From Variovorax sp. CF079 (GTDB lineage Bacteria; Pseudomonadota; Gammaproteobacteria; Burkholderiales; Burkholderiaceae_C): a DNA stretch of 64,000 nucleotides. The stretch is taken from assembly GCF_900101545.1 (NCBI RefSeq), contig NZ_FMZU01000014.1, positions 124,001-188,000 of the forward strand. The letters run 5' to 3'. The notes below the pieces were generated by a model. It was given only the letters and a program-made list of their open reading frames with translations, had not been told where the DNA came from and did no database searches. Below, piece after piece: positions 7,373 to 15,650 of the stretch. Positions within the stretch are counted from its first letter, which is position 1. Every line of letters starts with the position of its first letter. Made by a program: the position numbers and the translations under genes.

Positions 7373-9148
7373 TTACAGGTCTTCCGAACCGAGGAGCATC
7401 TCGGTGATGCCCATGCCGGCCTTGACCATCGGGAACACGTTCTCGGTGGGGTCGGTGCGGAAATCCATGAACACGGTGCGGTCCTTGAGCTTGCGCGCCT
7501 CGCGCAGCGCGGGCTCCACGTCCTGCGGGCGTTCGATCAGCATGCCGACGTGGCCGTAGGCCTCGGCCAGTTTCACGAAATTGGGCAGCGCATCCATGTA
7601 GCTGTGGCTGTAGCGGCCCGAATACTCGATCTCCTGCCATTGCCGCACCATGCCGAGATAGCGGTTGTTGAGCGAGCAGATCTTGATCGGCGTGTTGTAC
7701 TGCAGGCAGGTCGAGAGTTCCTGGATGCACATCTGCACCGAGCCTTCGCCCGTGATGCAGAACACTTCCGACTCGGGTTTGGCGAGCTTGATGCCCATCG
7801 CGTAGGGGATGCCCACGCCCATGGTGCCCAGGCCGCCCGAATTGATCCAGCGCCGCGGCTCGTCGAAGCGGTAGTACTGGGCGGCCCACATCTGGTGCTG
7901 GCCGACGTCCGAGGTGATGTACGTGTCGGCGTCCTTGGTCATGTTCCAGAGGGTCTCGACCACGTACTGCGGCTTGATCACGTCCTTGTTGCCGCGGTCG
8001 TACTTGAGGCAGTCCTTGCTGCGCCAGCCCTCGATGGTGTCCCACCAGCCGGAGAGCGCCGCCGCGTCAGGCTTGGTGTTGCTCTCCTTGATCATCGAGA
8101 TCAGCTCGCTCAGCACATCCTTCACGTCGCCGACGATCGGGATGTCGACCCGGACGCGCTTCGAGATGCTCGACGGGTCGATGTCGATGTGGATGATCTT
8201 GCGTTCGTTCTGAGCGAAGTGCTTCGGATTGCCGATCACGCGGTCGTCGAAGCGCGCACCGACGGCCAGCAGCACGTCGCAGTTCTGCATCGCGTTGTTG
8301 GCTTCGATGGTGCCGTGCATGCCCAGCATGCCGAGGAATTTGCGGTCGCTCGCCGGATAGGCGCCGAGCCCCATCAGCGTATTGGTGACCGGGTAGCCGA
8401 GCATGTCGACCAGCGTGCGCAGCTCGTTCGTGGCGTTGCCGAGCAGCACGCCGCCGCCGGTGTAGATGTAGGGTCGCTTGGCGTTCAGCAGCAACTGCAG
8501 CGCTTTGCGGATCTGGCCGCCATGGCCTTTGCGCACCGGGTTGTAGGAGCGCATCTCGACCTTGTCGGGGTAGCCGTTGTAGCTGACCTTCTTGAAGGAC
8601 ACGTCCTTCGGCACGTCCACCACCACCGGGCCGGGACGGCCGCTGCGCGCGATGTGGAAGGCCTTTTTCATCGTCATGGCCAGATCCTTGGGATCCTTGA
8701 CGAGGAAGTTGTGCTTGACGATCGGCCGCGTGATGCCCACGGTGTCGCATTCCTGGAATGCGTCGAGCCCGATCGCCGCCGTCGGCACCTGGCCCGAGAT
8801 GATCACCATCGGGATGCTGTCCATGTAAGCAGTCGCAATACCCGTGACCGCATTGGTCAAGCCGGGCCCCGAGGTCACCAGCGCCACGCCGACGTCGCCA
8901 GTCGCGCGTGCGTAGCCGTCGGCGGCGTGGACTGCGGCCTGCTCGTGGCGCACCAGCACGTGCTGGATCGTGTCCTGTTTGTAGAACGCGTCGTAAATGT
9001 AGAGAACCGCGCCGCCGGGATAGCCCCAGACGTACTTCACGCCTTCGGCCTGCAGTGCCTTGACCAGCACTTCGGCGCCCATGAGTTCCTGCGTTTGACT
9101 GCCGGTGACGGCTGCTGCGGAAGCGAGTTCCGCCTTCGAGATTTCCAT
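7373..9148 (-). CDS. ilvB: Acetolactate synthase large (catalytic) subunit
   Basis: Thiamine-diphosphate enzyme that makes acetolactate or acetohydroxybutyrate, the entry point to valine, leucine and isoleucine. The 591-residue protein shows the N-terminal ThDP domain with the catalytic glutamate (VRHEQAAVHAADGYARATG), a central FAD/DHAP-like domain, and the C-terminal ThDP-binding stretch GEGSVQM to NNRYLGM. The first position of that motif is GEG where many homologues have GDG. I chose the ATG at 9148 (MEISKAELAS) because AAAGG precedes it by about 8 nt; an in-frame ATG at 9241 gives a leader not typical of the family. It heads ilvBHC and is divergent from the sigma-factor operon. Confidence 0.95.
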   Translation of the reverse strand: MEISKAELASAAAVTGSQTQELMGAEVLVKALQAEGVKYVWGYPGGAVLYIYDAFYKQDTIQHVLVRHEQAAVHAADGYARATGDVGVALVTSGPGLTNAVTGIATAYMDSIPMVIISGQVPTAAIGLDAFQECDTVGITRPIVKHNFLVKDPKDLAMTMKKAFHIARSGRPGPVVVDVPKDVSFKKVSYNGYPDKVEMRSYNPVRKGHGGQIRKALQLLLNAKRPYIYTGGGVLLGNATNELRTLVDMLGYPVTNTLMGLGAYPASDRKFLGMLGMHGTIEANNAMQNCDVLLAVGARFDDRVIGNPKHFAQNERKIIHIDIDPSSISKRVRVDIPIVGDVKDVLSELISMIKESNTKPDAAALSGWWDTIEGWRSKDCLKYDRGNKDVIKPQYVVETLWNMTKDADTYITSDVGQHQMWAAQYYRFDEPRRWINSGGLGTMGVGIPYAMGIKLAKPESEVFCITGEGSVQMCIQELSTCLQYNTPIKICSLNNRYLGMVRQWQEIEYSGRYSHSYMDALPNFVKLAEAYGHVGMLIERPQDVEPALREARKLKDRTVFMDFRTDPTENVFPMVKAGMGITEMLLGSEDL

Positions 9149-9434
9149 GATGAACCTTTGCGTTTTTTCGGGAACGAAAAACCTTGGGTGCTCCTTCGCA
9201 AGCTCTTGTGAAGCCGCGTCGAAACTTGAGGCCAAAGCCATGGGCGGACTTGTCGTACCGCCGGACCGTGACCCGTTTGCCTTTTGACTTGCAGCGCGGA
9301 TTATGACACCGGACTGGCGGTCCCCGCGCGACGCATGGCTGCCACAGGGGCGCAGGCATAATCCGCGGCGACAAAAACCTCACGCGTCCCCGAGACACAT
9401 CCCCACGCGGCGCCTTCCCGGCGCCAGACTCTCT

Positions 9435-10001
9435 TTGGCCACTGAACAAGAACTCTCCGATTTCCTGAAAAGCGTCGAACGCCGTGCTTTCAAGCGCTCG
9501 GTCTACCACGTGCGGGATGAGGAAGCGGCGCTCGACATCGTGCAGGACAGCATGATGAAGCTGGCCGAGCACTATGGCGACAAGCCGCCCAACGAGTTGC
9601 CGCTCCTGTTCCAGCGCATCCTCTCGAACTGCACCCTGGACTGGTTCCGCCGCCAGAAAACCCGCCGGGCGCTGTTCTCCAACCTGAGCGATTTCGAGGC
9701 GGTGGACGACAACGGCGACTTCGACCTGCTCGAACACTTCGTGATGCCGACGGACTCCCGGGAAAGCGAGAGCGCGGAGGACACCACCCGGCGGGCACAG
9801 ATTTTTCATGCGATCGAGGAACAAATCGCCGCTTTGCCGGGTCGTCAACGTGAGGCCTTCCTGATGCGTTACTGGGAAGAAATGGACGTCGCCGAGACAG
9901 CCGCCGCCATGGGCTGTTCCGAAGGCAGCGTCAAGACCCACTGTTCGCGTGCTGTGCACGCCTTGAGCAAGGCGCTCAAGGCCAAGGGAATTTCGCTATG
10001 A
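9435..10001 (+). CDS. RNA polymerase sigma factor, ECF-like
   Basis: The 188-residue sigma-70 family protein has a region 2 (about residues 10-75, DEEAALDIVQDSMMKLAEHY and DWFRRQKTRRAL) and a region 4 helix-turn-helix (about 125-180, LPGRQREAFLMRYWEEMDVAETAAAMGCSEG in two adjoining parts). There is no region 1 or 3, so it is an extracytoplasmic-function type. I favour the TTG at 9435 (decoded M-ATEQELSDF) because the frame upstream is Pro/Arg-rich and unlike the family. Its TGA overlaps the ATG of the DUF3619 gene, so the two are translationally coupled and probably partners. A CATAAT box at about 9358 is a possible promoter element. Confidence 0.88.
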   Translation: MATEQELSDFLKSVERRAFKRSVYHVRDEEAALDIVQDSMMKLAEHYGDKPPNELPLLFQRILSNCTLDWFRRQKTRRALFSNLSDFEAVDDNGDFDLLEHFVMPTDSRESESAEDTTRRAQIFHAIEEQIAALPGRQREAFLMRYWEEMDVAETAAAMGCSEGSVKTHCSRAVHALSKALKAKGISL

Positions 10002-10423
10002 GTACAACGTTTTCGCACACCCCTGAAGCGGCCGAGGAGGAATTCGGTCGCCGGGTGGCCGGTCGGCTTTCGGCCGGCAATCTCGAATTGCCGCACGAAA
10101 TCGGTGAACGCCTGCGCGCCGCCCGCATGCAGGCCGTTGGGCGACGCAAAGTGGTGCGGCAGCTCCGTACGGCACCGGCGGTCGTGGCTAAAGGCGGCAC
10201 GGCGACGCTCGGGGCCGGCTGGTGGACGCGCATCGGCTCGGTCGTCCCGCTGATCGCCCTCGTGGCGGGCCTCCTGGTCATCAGCGCGATGCAAGACGAC
10301 AACCGCGCCAACGAGTTGGCAGAGCTCGATTCGGCCCTGCTGACCGACGATCTGCCACCCGCCGCTTACACGGATCCCGGTTTTGCCCAGTTTCTGAAGA
10401 CCGAGGCCCTGTCCGAGCGCTGA
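9998..10423 (+). CDS. DUF3619 family protein, candidate anti-sigma factor
   Basis: A 141-residue protein with a basic, helical N-terminal half (residues 1-60, EEEFGRRVAGRLSAG and RLRAARMQAVGRRKV), one membrane segment (about 75-97, VVPLIALVAGLLVISAM) and a short acidic tail predicted to be periplasmic. This one-span layout, with the cytoplasmic domain first, resembles anti-sigma factors. The gene overlaps the sigma gene by 4 nt (ATGA). The family name is recognised; the anti-sigma role is inferred from topology and coupling and is not shown by the sequence. A zinc-binding HxxxCxxC motif is absent. Confidence 0.8.
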   Translation: MSTTFSHTPEAAEEEFGRRVAGRLSAGNLELPHEIGERLRAARMQAVGRRKVVRQLRTAPAVVAKGGTATLGAGWWTRIGSVVPLIALVAGLLVISAMQDDNRANELAELDSALLTDDLPPAAYTDPGFAQFLKTEALSER

Positions 10424-10436
10424 TCGCCTGCCCCGC

Positions 10437-11249
10437 ATGCCGTATCACCCTCTCTCCTGCTCGAAAGCGCTCCCCCTGCTGCGCCCGATCCCGTCGGGCG
10501 CAGTCGCCTGGGTGGGCGCCGCCTTGCTGCTCGCGGCCTCGGGCTTCGCTGCGCTCCCAGTCAAGGCGCAGGTCAAGGAAACACCGCCGGTAGCCTCGAT
10601 GCCGGCCGCGAAACAAGTCGTCTCCAAGCCGCTGTGGCGCGACCTCACCGCTCGCCAGCAGCGCGCCCTGGAGCCGCTGGCCCCCCACTGGGACGGCCTG
10701 ACCGAGCCCCACAAGCGCAAATGGCTGGCCTTGTCGCGCAACTACGCCGCGCTGCCACCCGCCGACCAGGAGATTCTGCACAGCCGCATGATCGAATGGG
10801 CCGCACTGACCAACCACCAGCGAACGCAGGCAAGGTTCAATTTCGCCGAGGTCAAGCAGGTTCCGGTCGACGAGCGAAAGGCGAAGTGGGAGGCCTATCA
10901 GGCGCTCAGCGAGGAAGAAAAACGCAAGCTGGCCGAGCGCGCCACGCCCCGGCCGGGCGCCGCCGCGACGTTCCGGCCGGTGTCGCCCCAGAAGCTCGCG
11001 CCGCTTCCCGCAGTCGCGCCCGACGGCCAGCACACGCCGCGAATCCAGCTGGCGCCGTCCACGCCGTTGCCGGTGCGTCCGCTGCTCGTGGCTCCGGCGC
11101 CGCGTCCTGCTCCGGCAGCGGATCCTGCCTTTCCGCCCGTTTCGGCCGAAGCCCAGATCCCGCCTCCTTCCTCGACGCCCTCGACCGAAACATCCGCCTC
11201 TGCCGCGCCGCCGGTGCGCGTCACCGAGCAACCTTCCTCCGCGCCCTGA
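10437..11249 (+). CDS. DUF3106 domain-containing exported protein
   Basis: The 270-residue protein has a hydrophobic segment at about 23-44 (VAWVGAALLLAASGFAAL) consistent with a signal peptide or anchor. The DUF3106 region follows at about 60-140, rich in W, R and L repeats (WRDLTARQQRALEPLAPHW, KRKWLALSRNYAALP). The tail beyond residue 165 is Pro/Ala-rich and low complexity. Function is unknown. It sits between the DUF3619 and RDD genes in what looks like one operon, suggesting an envelope role under the sigma factor. Confidence 0.8.
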   Translation: MPYHPLSCSKALPLLRPIPSGAVAWVGAALLLAASGFAALPVKAQVKETPPVASMPAAKQVVSKPLWRDLTARQQRALEPLAPHWDGLTEPHKRKWLALSRNYAALPPADQEILHSRMIEWAALTNHQRTQARFNFAEVKQVPVDERKAKWEAYQALSEEEKRKLAERATPRPGAAATFRPVSPQKLAPLPAVAPDGQHTPRIQLAPSTPLPVRPLLVAPAPRPAPAADPAFPPVSAEAQIPPPSSTPSTETSASAAPPVRVTEQPSSAP

Positions 11250-11255
11250 CTCAAG

Positions 11256-11831
11256 GTGTCGATGGCTTCCAGTTCTCCCGAGGGGTCCGGCCCCGGCCGA
11301 CCGCGTCTCGCCGAAACACCCGCACCGATCGCACCCACCGCCCTGATCGCGCCCAGCCTGTGGCGCCGCATGGCCTGCTGGCTCTACGAGGGCATGCTGC
11401 TCTTCGCCGTCGTGTTCGTCGCCGGCTGGCTGTTCAGCACCCTCGGCCAGATGCGTGATGCGATGGATTCGCGCCGGCACCTGCTGCAGGCCTTCCTGTT
11501 CGTCGTGTTCGGCGTCTATTTCGTGTGGTTCTGGTCCAAAGGCCAGACGCTGGCCATGAAAACCTGGGGCATCCGCGTGGTGGACCGGCTCGGCCGACCG
11601 CTCACGCAGGGCCGCGCGCTGCTGCGCTACCTCTTGAGCTGGGTCTGGTTCCTGCCGCCGCTCGCCGCCATCGCACCCTTCGACCTCGGCGGCGGCGAAT
11701 CTTCCGTACTGATCTTTGGCTGGGTTATCGTCTGGGCCTTGCTCGCGCGCTTCCACCCCGAGCGCCAGTTCTGGCACGATGCCTGGGCCGGTACCCGCCT
11801 GATTCCCTCCAAGCCTCTCAGCCGCAGATGA
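11256..11831 (+). CDS. RDD family membrane protein
   Basis: The 191-residue protein has an RDD domain from about residue 30: an arginine (SLWRRMACWLYEGML), a first membrane span, a second span ending near YFVWFWSKGQTLAMKTWGIRVVD, and a C-terminal hydrophobic segment. The conserved R and D positions of the family are recognisable. The start may be the GTG at 11256 or the ATG at 11262 (MASSSPEGS). RDD proteins are poorly characterised; some act in ion transport. Its stop overlaps the dagK start by 4 nt. Confidence 0.82.
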   Translation: MSMASSSPEGSGPGRPRLAETPAPIAPTALIAPSLWRRMACWLYEGMLLFAVVFVAGWLFSTLGQMRDAMDSRRHLLQAFLFVVFGVYFVWFWSKGQTLAMKTWGIRVVDRLGRPLTQGRALLRYLLSWVWFLPPLAAIAPFDLGGGESSVLIFGWVIVWALLARFHPERQFWHDAWAGTRLIPSKPLSRR

Positions 11832-12226
11832 GCGCCAACATCAACGACCCCGTCAATCCGCAGAAGTCGCGACGCGGCCTGGACCGCATCTGGCATGCCA
11901 CCCTGATCTCGCTCGACGGCTTCCGCGCCGGCTGGGGCGAAGCCGCGTTCCGCCAGGAAGTCCTGTGCGCCATCGTCATGCTGCCGGCTGCGTTCTGGGT
12001 CGGCCACAGCTGGGTCGAGGTGTCGCTGCTTGCCGCGACCGTGATCCTGGTGCTGATCGTCGAGCTGCTCAACACCGGCATCGAAGCCGCCATCAACCGC
12101 GTGGGCCCGGAATGGCACTCCTTTTCCAAGAACGCCAAGGACCTGGGCAGCGCCGCGGTGCTGCTGTCGATCGTCCTGTGCTGCGGCGTCTGGGCAGCCG
12201 CGTTGTGGCAACGTTTCGCGACCTGA
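11828..12226 (+). CDS. dagK: Diacylglycerol kinase
   Basis: Small inner-membrane kinase that phosphorylates diacylglycerol to phosphatidic acid, recycling the by-product of envelope glycan modification. The 132-residue protein has the prokaryotic DAGK signature VELLNTGIEAAINRVG near residues 77-92, three membrane segments, and an N-terminal amphipathic part with the catalytic-region glutamate (WGEAAFRQE). Length matches E. coli DgkA (122) plus a short N-terminal extension. It is the last gene of the sigma-factor operon, coupled to the RDD gene by an ATGA overlap. Confidence 0.92.
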   Translation: MSANINDPVNPQKSRRGLDRIWHATLISLDGFRAGWGEAAFRQEVLCAIVMLPAAFWVGHSWVEVSLLAATVILVLIVELLNTGIEAAINRVGPEWHSFSKNAKDLGSAAVLLSIVLCCGVWAAALWQRFAT

Positions 12227-12266
12227 ATGCAAGCTGAGCGTCATCCGATCGCGGCATGATCGGGGG

Positions 12267-12857
12267 ATGACTCCTCGTTTCTCGATTTGTGTTTATTGCG
12301 GCTCGCGCCCCGGCGAGCGGACCGAGTTCGCGGCCGTGGCCCAGGCGGTCGGCCGCTGGATCGGCGAACGCGGCGGCCAACTGGTCTATGGCGGCGGCCG
12401 CACCGGCCTGATGGGCACGGTGGCGGAGGCCACGCGCACGGCGGGCGGCCGGGTGGTGGGCATCATTCCGAAGGCCCTGGTCGACAAGGAGCTCGCCAAC
12501 CCACTGTGCGACGAGCTGCACGTCGTCGACACCATGCACGAGCGCAAGGCCATGATGGGCGAACGCGCCGACGCCTTCATCGCCCTGCCGGGCGGCATCG
12601 GCACGTTCGAGGAACTGTTCGAGATCTGGACTTGGCGCCAGCTCGGCTACCACGACAAGCCGGTCGGCATCCTGAACGTTGCGGGCTATTACGCCGGCCT
12701 GCTCGAATTTCTTGCCCACAGCGTGCGCGAGGGCTTCATGGGCGAATGGCAGATGGGGTTGATACGAGCGGGCGGCGAAGCCCCGGCCCTGCTCGAAGCC
12801 CTGGTCGAGGAAGCGGGCCGCCATCCGCGTGGCGACAAGCTCGCCGAGATGCTCTGA
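12267..12857 (+). CDS. LOG family Rossmann-fold protein (nucleoside 5'-monophosphate phosphoribohydrolase type)
   Basis: The 196-residue protein belongs to the LOG/TIGR00730 family, which releases bases from nucleoside monophosphates, classically cytokinin riboside 5'-monophosphates or AMP. The two hallmark motifs are present: the GGGRTGLMG loop near residue 47 and PGGIGTFEELFEIWTW near residue 108, which includes the catalytic glutamate. The MHERKAMM segment preceding the second motif is also typical. The real bacterial substrate is uncertain. It ends 5 nt before the convergent PII gene. Confidence 0.88.
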   Translation: MTPRFSICVYCGSRPGERTEFAAVAQAVGRWIGERGGQLVYGGGRTGLMGTVAEATRTAGGRVVGIIPKALVDKELANPLCDELHVVDTMHERKAMMGERADAFIALPGGIGTFEELFEIWTWRQLGYHDKPVGILNVAGYYAGLLEFLAHSVREGFMGEWQMGLIRAGGEAPALLEALVEEAGRHPRGDKLAEML

Positions 12858-12862
12858 GCGCC

Positions 12863-13201
12863 CTAGACGGCGGCTTCGTCCTCTTCGCCGGTGCGGATGC
12901 GTACCACGCGCTCCACATTGGTCACGAAGATCTTGCCGTCGCCGATCTTGCCCGTGCGGGCGGCGCTCACGATTGCGTCGACACAACGTTCGACATCGAC
13001 CTCGTTGACCACCACTTCGACCTTCATCTTCGGCAGGAAGTCGACCACGTACTCCGCACCACGGTAGAGCTCGGTGTGCCCCTTCTGTCGGCCGAAGCCC
13101 TTGACCTCGGTCACGGTGAGCCCGGTGACGCCAACCTCGGCCAGGGCCTCGCGCACGTCGTCGAGCTTGAACGGTTTGACGATGGCGGTGATTTGCTTCA
13201 T
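12863..13201 (-). CDS. glnB: PII nitrogen-regulatory protein
   Basis: The 112-residue trimeric signal protein senses 2-oxoglutarate, ATP and ADP and controls GlnD/GlnE/NtrB-type targets or AmtB. It begins MKQITAIVKPFKLDDVREAL; the T-loop carries the uridylylated tyrosine in RGAEYVVDF at position 51; the C-terminal signature KIGDGKIFVTNVERVVRIRTGE is complete. The symbol is glnB rather than glnK because no amtB is adjacent and because a decayed nadE fragment lies immediately upstream, the usual betaproteobacterial neighbour of glnB. I took the ATG at 13201, preceded by GGAAGAGAG. Confidence 0.92.
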   Translation of the reverse strand: MKQITAIVKPFKLDDVREALAEVGVTGLTVTEVKGFGRQKGHTELYRGAEYVVDFLPKMKVEVVVNEVDVERCVDAIVSAARTGKIGDGKIFVTNVERVVRIRTGEEDEAAV

Positions 13202-13221
13202 ACGGTCTCTCTTCCGGCGGT

Positions 13222-13321
13222 TTCGTTGAACTTGCTGGTAGGGTAGCGCCAATCCGTAACCCGCAGCGACGATCTCGTCGATGCTCTCGGCGTCCTGCAT
13301 GTAGCGTGCCAGGATGCCGTC
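13222..13321 (-). pseudogene. nadE: Remnant of the C-terminus of nadE (NAD+ synthase)
   Basis: Immediately upstream of glnB, and in frame with it, the minus strand reads LARY then MQDAESIDEIVAAGYG. This matches my recollection of the segment near the C-terminus of glutamine-dependent NAD+ synthases of Comamonadaceae. A few codons later, in the +1 frame, KFNE followed by an Arg-rich run resembles the family's KLNEYKRRQ. The rest of the roughly 550-residue protein is absent. I read this as a decayed fossil of the ancestral nadE-glnB pair. Confidence 0.62.
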
Positions 13322-13449
13322 GCATCGGCCGTCTTCGCGAGTGGCCGGCGAGGCCTCCCGCTGCGAAATTATGTCATTCGCCTTCGGAAGCCATGGCTTG
13401 TCGAACGCATTCCACGCCCGGCGACTGGGACTGATACGCTCGGCGCTCG

Positions 13450-14385
13450 ATGCGCTCAGGTTCTTCCGCCGGCTTTTTCGGCTCCTTCCTTCCCTGGCTC
13501 CAGGGCCAAGCCTACCCGCTGCTGGTATTCACCACGCTGATCTGGGGCGCCAACGCGGTGGCCGCCCGGCTCGCGGTGGGCGAGGTGTCGCCCATGATGC
13601 TGACCTTCTCACGCTGGATCGTCTGCTGCATCGCGCTGGGCCTCAGTTCGCGCCGCCAGATCGCGGCCCACTGGCGCAGCCTGCTGCCCTCGTGGCGCTA
13701 CATCACCCTCATGGGCACGGCGGGTTTCACCGGCTTCAATGCGCTGTTCTACGCCGCCGCCCATCACACGACGGCGATCAACATCGCGATCATCCAAGGC
13801 ACCATCCCGGTGCTCGTGCTGGTGGGCAGCCTGTTCTTCTTCCGTACCCGGATCAGCTGGCTGCAGCTCGCAGGCGTGGTGCTCACCATCGCGGGCATCG
13901 CCATGGTGGCTTCGCGCGGCCAACTGGCCTTGCTCGCGGACCTGGCCTTCAACATCGGCGACGTCTGGATGATCATCGCCAGCCTGCTCTATGCCGGCTA
14001 CGCGCTTGGCCTGCGCCGCCGCCCGCAAGTGCCGGCCATCGTGTTCTTCGCCGCCACGGCGGCAGTGGCCTGTCTCGTCTCGGTGCCGCTGGTCGCGGCA
14101 GAAATCGCGATGGGCGACTTCTTCATGCCGACGCCGAAGGGCGTGGCGCTGATCCTCTTCATCGGACTTCTGCCCTCCTTCATTTCGCAGATCAGCTTCA
14201 TCCACGTAGTCGGCCTGATCGGTCCCGCGCGGGCCGGCGTCTTCCTCAACCTGGTGCCGATCTTCGGGCCGCTGCTGGCCGTCCTCGTGCTGGGCGAGGC
14301 GCTGTCGACCTATCACGCGGTGGCGCTGGCCCTGGTGCTCGGCGGCATCTACATTGCCGAAACCCTGGGCACACGCAAGCGTTGA
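13450..14385 (+). CDS. EamA/DMT-family transporter
   Basis: The 311-residue inner-membrane protein has about ten hydrophobic segments arranged as two EamA repeats (residues 25-160 and 170-305). Family landmarks include TTLIWGANAVAARLAVGEVSP in the first repeat and LVPIFGPLLAVLVLGEALS in the second. EamA proteins export amino acids or metabolites, or act as sugar-phosphate/triose antiporters; the substrate cannot be read here. It precedes the acyltransferase gene by 10 nt and is probably co-transcribed with it. Confidence 0.88.
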   Translation: MRSGSSAGFFGSFLPWLQGQAYPLLVFTTLIWGANAVAARLAVGEVSPMMLTFSRWIVCCIALGLSSRRQIAAHWRSLLPSWRYITLMGTAGFTGFNALFYAAAHHTTAINIAIIQGTIPVLVLVGSLFFFRTRISWLQLAGVVLTIAGIAMVASRGQLALLADLAFNIGDVWMIIASLLYAGYALGLRRRPQVPAIVFFAATAAVACLVSVPLVAAEIAMGDFFMPTPKGVALILFIGLLPSFISQISFIHVVGLIGPARAGVFLNLVPIFGPLLAVLVLGEALSTYHAVALALVLGGIYIAETLGTRKR

Positions 14386-14395
14386 CGAGGCTCCT

Positions 14396-15625
14396 TTGAC
14401 CAACCCTGTCATCCGCATTCACGGCGCGGCATCCGAGATCGATGCCGCGGCCTGGGACGACTTGCTGGCCACGCAGGCCGCGCCCTCCCCCTTCATGCGC
14501 CATGCCTACCTGGACGCCTTGCACCAGAGCGCCAGCGCCTCGGCCCGCAGCGGCTGGACGCCCCGCTTCGTCACGCTGTGGCGCGGACGGCAGCTGGCGG
14601 CCGCCTGCCCGCTCTACATCAAAGCGCATTCCTACGGCGAGTACGTGTTCGACTGGGCATGGGCCAATGCCTATGAGCAGCACGGGCTGGCCTACTATCC
14701 GAAGGCGGTCGTTGCCGTGCCCTTCACGCCGGTGCCGGGTGCGCGCCTGCTCGCGCGCGACGCCGGCAGCCGCGCCCTGCTGGTGCAGGCGCTCGTGGCT
14801 TGGTGCAAGGAAGAGGAGCTCTCGTCGCTGCACCTGTTGTTCGCCGCCGACGAGGACATCGCCGCCTGCGCCGATGCGGGCCTGATGCTCAGGCACACCG
14901 TCCAGTTCCACTGGAACAACATAGCCCCCACGCTCGGCACCGGCGTGTCCTCGCTGCCCCCCGAGGGGGCGCGTTCCGCCTTGGGGCGGCCCGGCGGCGA
15001 AACCGGCTGGAAGGATTTCGACGCCTTCCTCGCCAGCCTCTCGCACGACAAGCGCAAGAAGATCCGGCAGGAGCGCCGCAAGGTGCACGATGCCGGCGTG
15101 AGCTTCCGCTGGTCGCGCGGCGCCGACATCAGCGACGCCGACTGGGACTTCTTCTACCGCTGCTATGCCCGCACCTACCGCGAGCACGGCAACCCGCCCT
15201 ACCTGAGCCGCGACTTCTTCCACCGCATGGCCACGAAGCTGCCCGAAGCCTGGCTGCTCTTCGTCGCCGAGCGCGGGGGCCAGGCCATCGCCAGCAGCTT
15301 GATCGCGCTTTCGGACGATGCCTCGGTCGCCTACGGCCGCTACTGGGGCGCGCTCGAGCGCGTGGATTGCCTGCACTTCGAGGCCTGCTACTACCAGCCG
15401 CTCGCCTGGTGCATCGAACACGGCGTGCAGCGCTTCGAAGGCGGCGCGCAGGGCGAGCACAAGATGGCGCGCGCGCTGCTGCCCGTGAAGACCACCAGCG
15501 CGCACTGGCTCGCCCATCCGGCCTTCGCCGACGCCGTGGAACGATTTCTCGAGCGCGAGGGCGAGGGCATCGAGAACTACATCGACCATCTCGGCGAACG
15601 CAGCCCGTTCCGCCATGCCGAATGA
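14396..15625 (+). CDS. GNAT/FemAB-like peptidogalycan-type N-acyltransferase with an in-frame repeat insertion
   Basis: The 409-residue protein belongs to the COG3146 predicted N-acyltransferase group (two GNAT-like halves). Recognisable parts are PSPFMRHAYLDALHQS near residue 30, DFDAFLASLSHDKRKKIRQE near 210, RCYARTYREHGNPPYLSRDFF near 255, and GVQRFEGGAQGEHKMARALL near 350. TTG at 14396 is favoured as start because GAGG lies a few bases upstream; an ATG at 14354 inside the EamA gene is possible. Residues about 185-203 (SSLPPEGARSALGRPGGET) come from a palindromic repeat inserted in frame and look unrelated to the fold. The acyl acceptor is unknown. Confidence 0.82.
   Translation: MTNPVIRIHGAASEIDAAAWDDLLATQAAPSPFMRHAYLDALHQSASASARSGWTPRFVTLWRGRQLAAACPLYIKAHSYGEYVFDWAWANAYEQHGLAYYPKAVVAVPFTPVPGARLLARDAGSRALLVQALVAWCKEEELSSLHLLFAADEDIAACADAGLMLRHTVQFHWNNIAPTLGTGVSSLPPEGARSALGRPGGETGWKDFDAFLASLSHDKRKKIRQERRKVHDAGVSFRWSRGADISDADWDFFYRCYARTYREHGNPPYLSRDFFHRMATKLPEAWLLFVAERGGQAIASSLIALSDDASVAYGRYWGALERVDCLHFEACYYQPLAWCIEHGVQRFEGGAQGEHKMARALLPVKTTSAHWLAHPAFADAVERFLEREGEGIENYIDHLGERSPFRHAE
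14951..14999 (+). repeat. Palindromic repeat element inserted in a coding sequence (copy 1)
   Basis: The block contains CCCCCCGAGGGGG, a 9-nt spacer, then CCTTGGGGCGGCCCGGCGGC. The same two blocks in the same order and spacing (10 nt) occur at 43456-43556. It is GC-richer than its surroundings and adds about 18 codons without breaking the frame. It is a REP-like or Rickettsia-palindromic-element-like sequence by behaviour; I recall similar sequences as common in Comamonadaceae genomes. Confidence 0.75.
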
Positions 15626-15650
15626 GTGCCGAGAGAACGGCCACTGCTAT

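Noticed and set aside
9294..9370. Inverted GCGGATTATG / CATAATCCGC boxes between ilvB and the sigma gene as a regulator site
   Set aside because: They are about 50 nt apart and are better explained as two similar divergent -10 regions.
11270..11320. CCCGAGGGG near the RDD gene start as a third copy of the palindromic repeat
   Set aside because: Only the first block is partly matched; the CCTTGG...GCCCGGCG block does not follow at the right distance.
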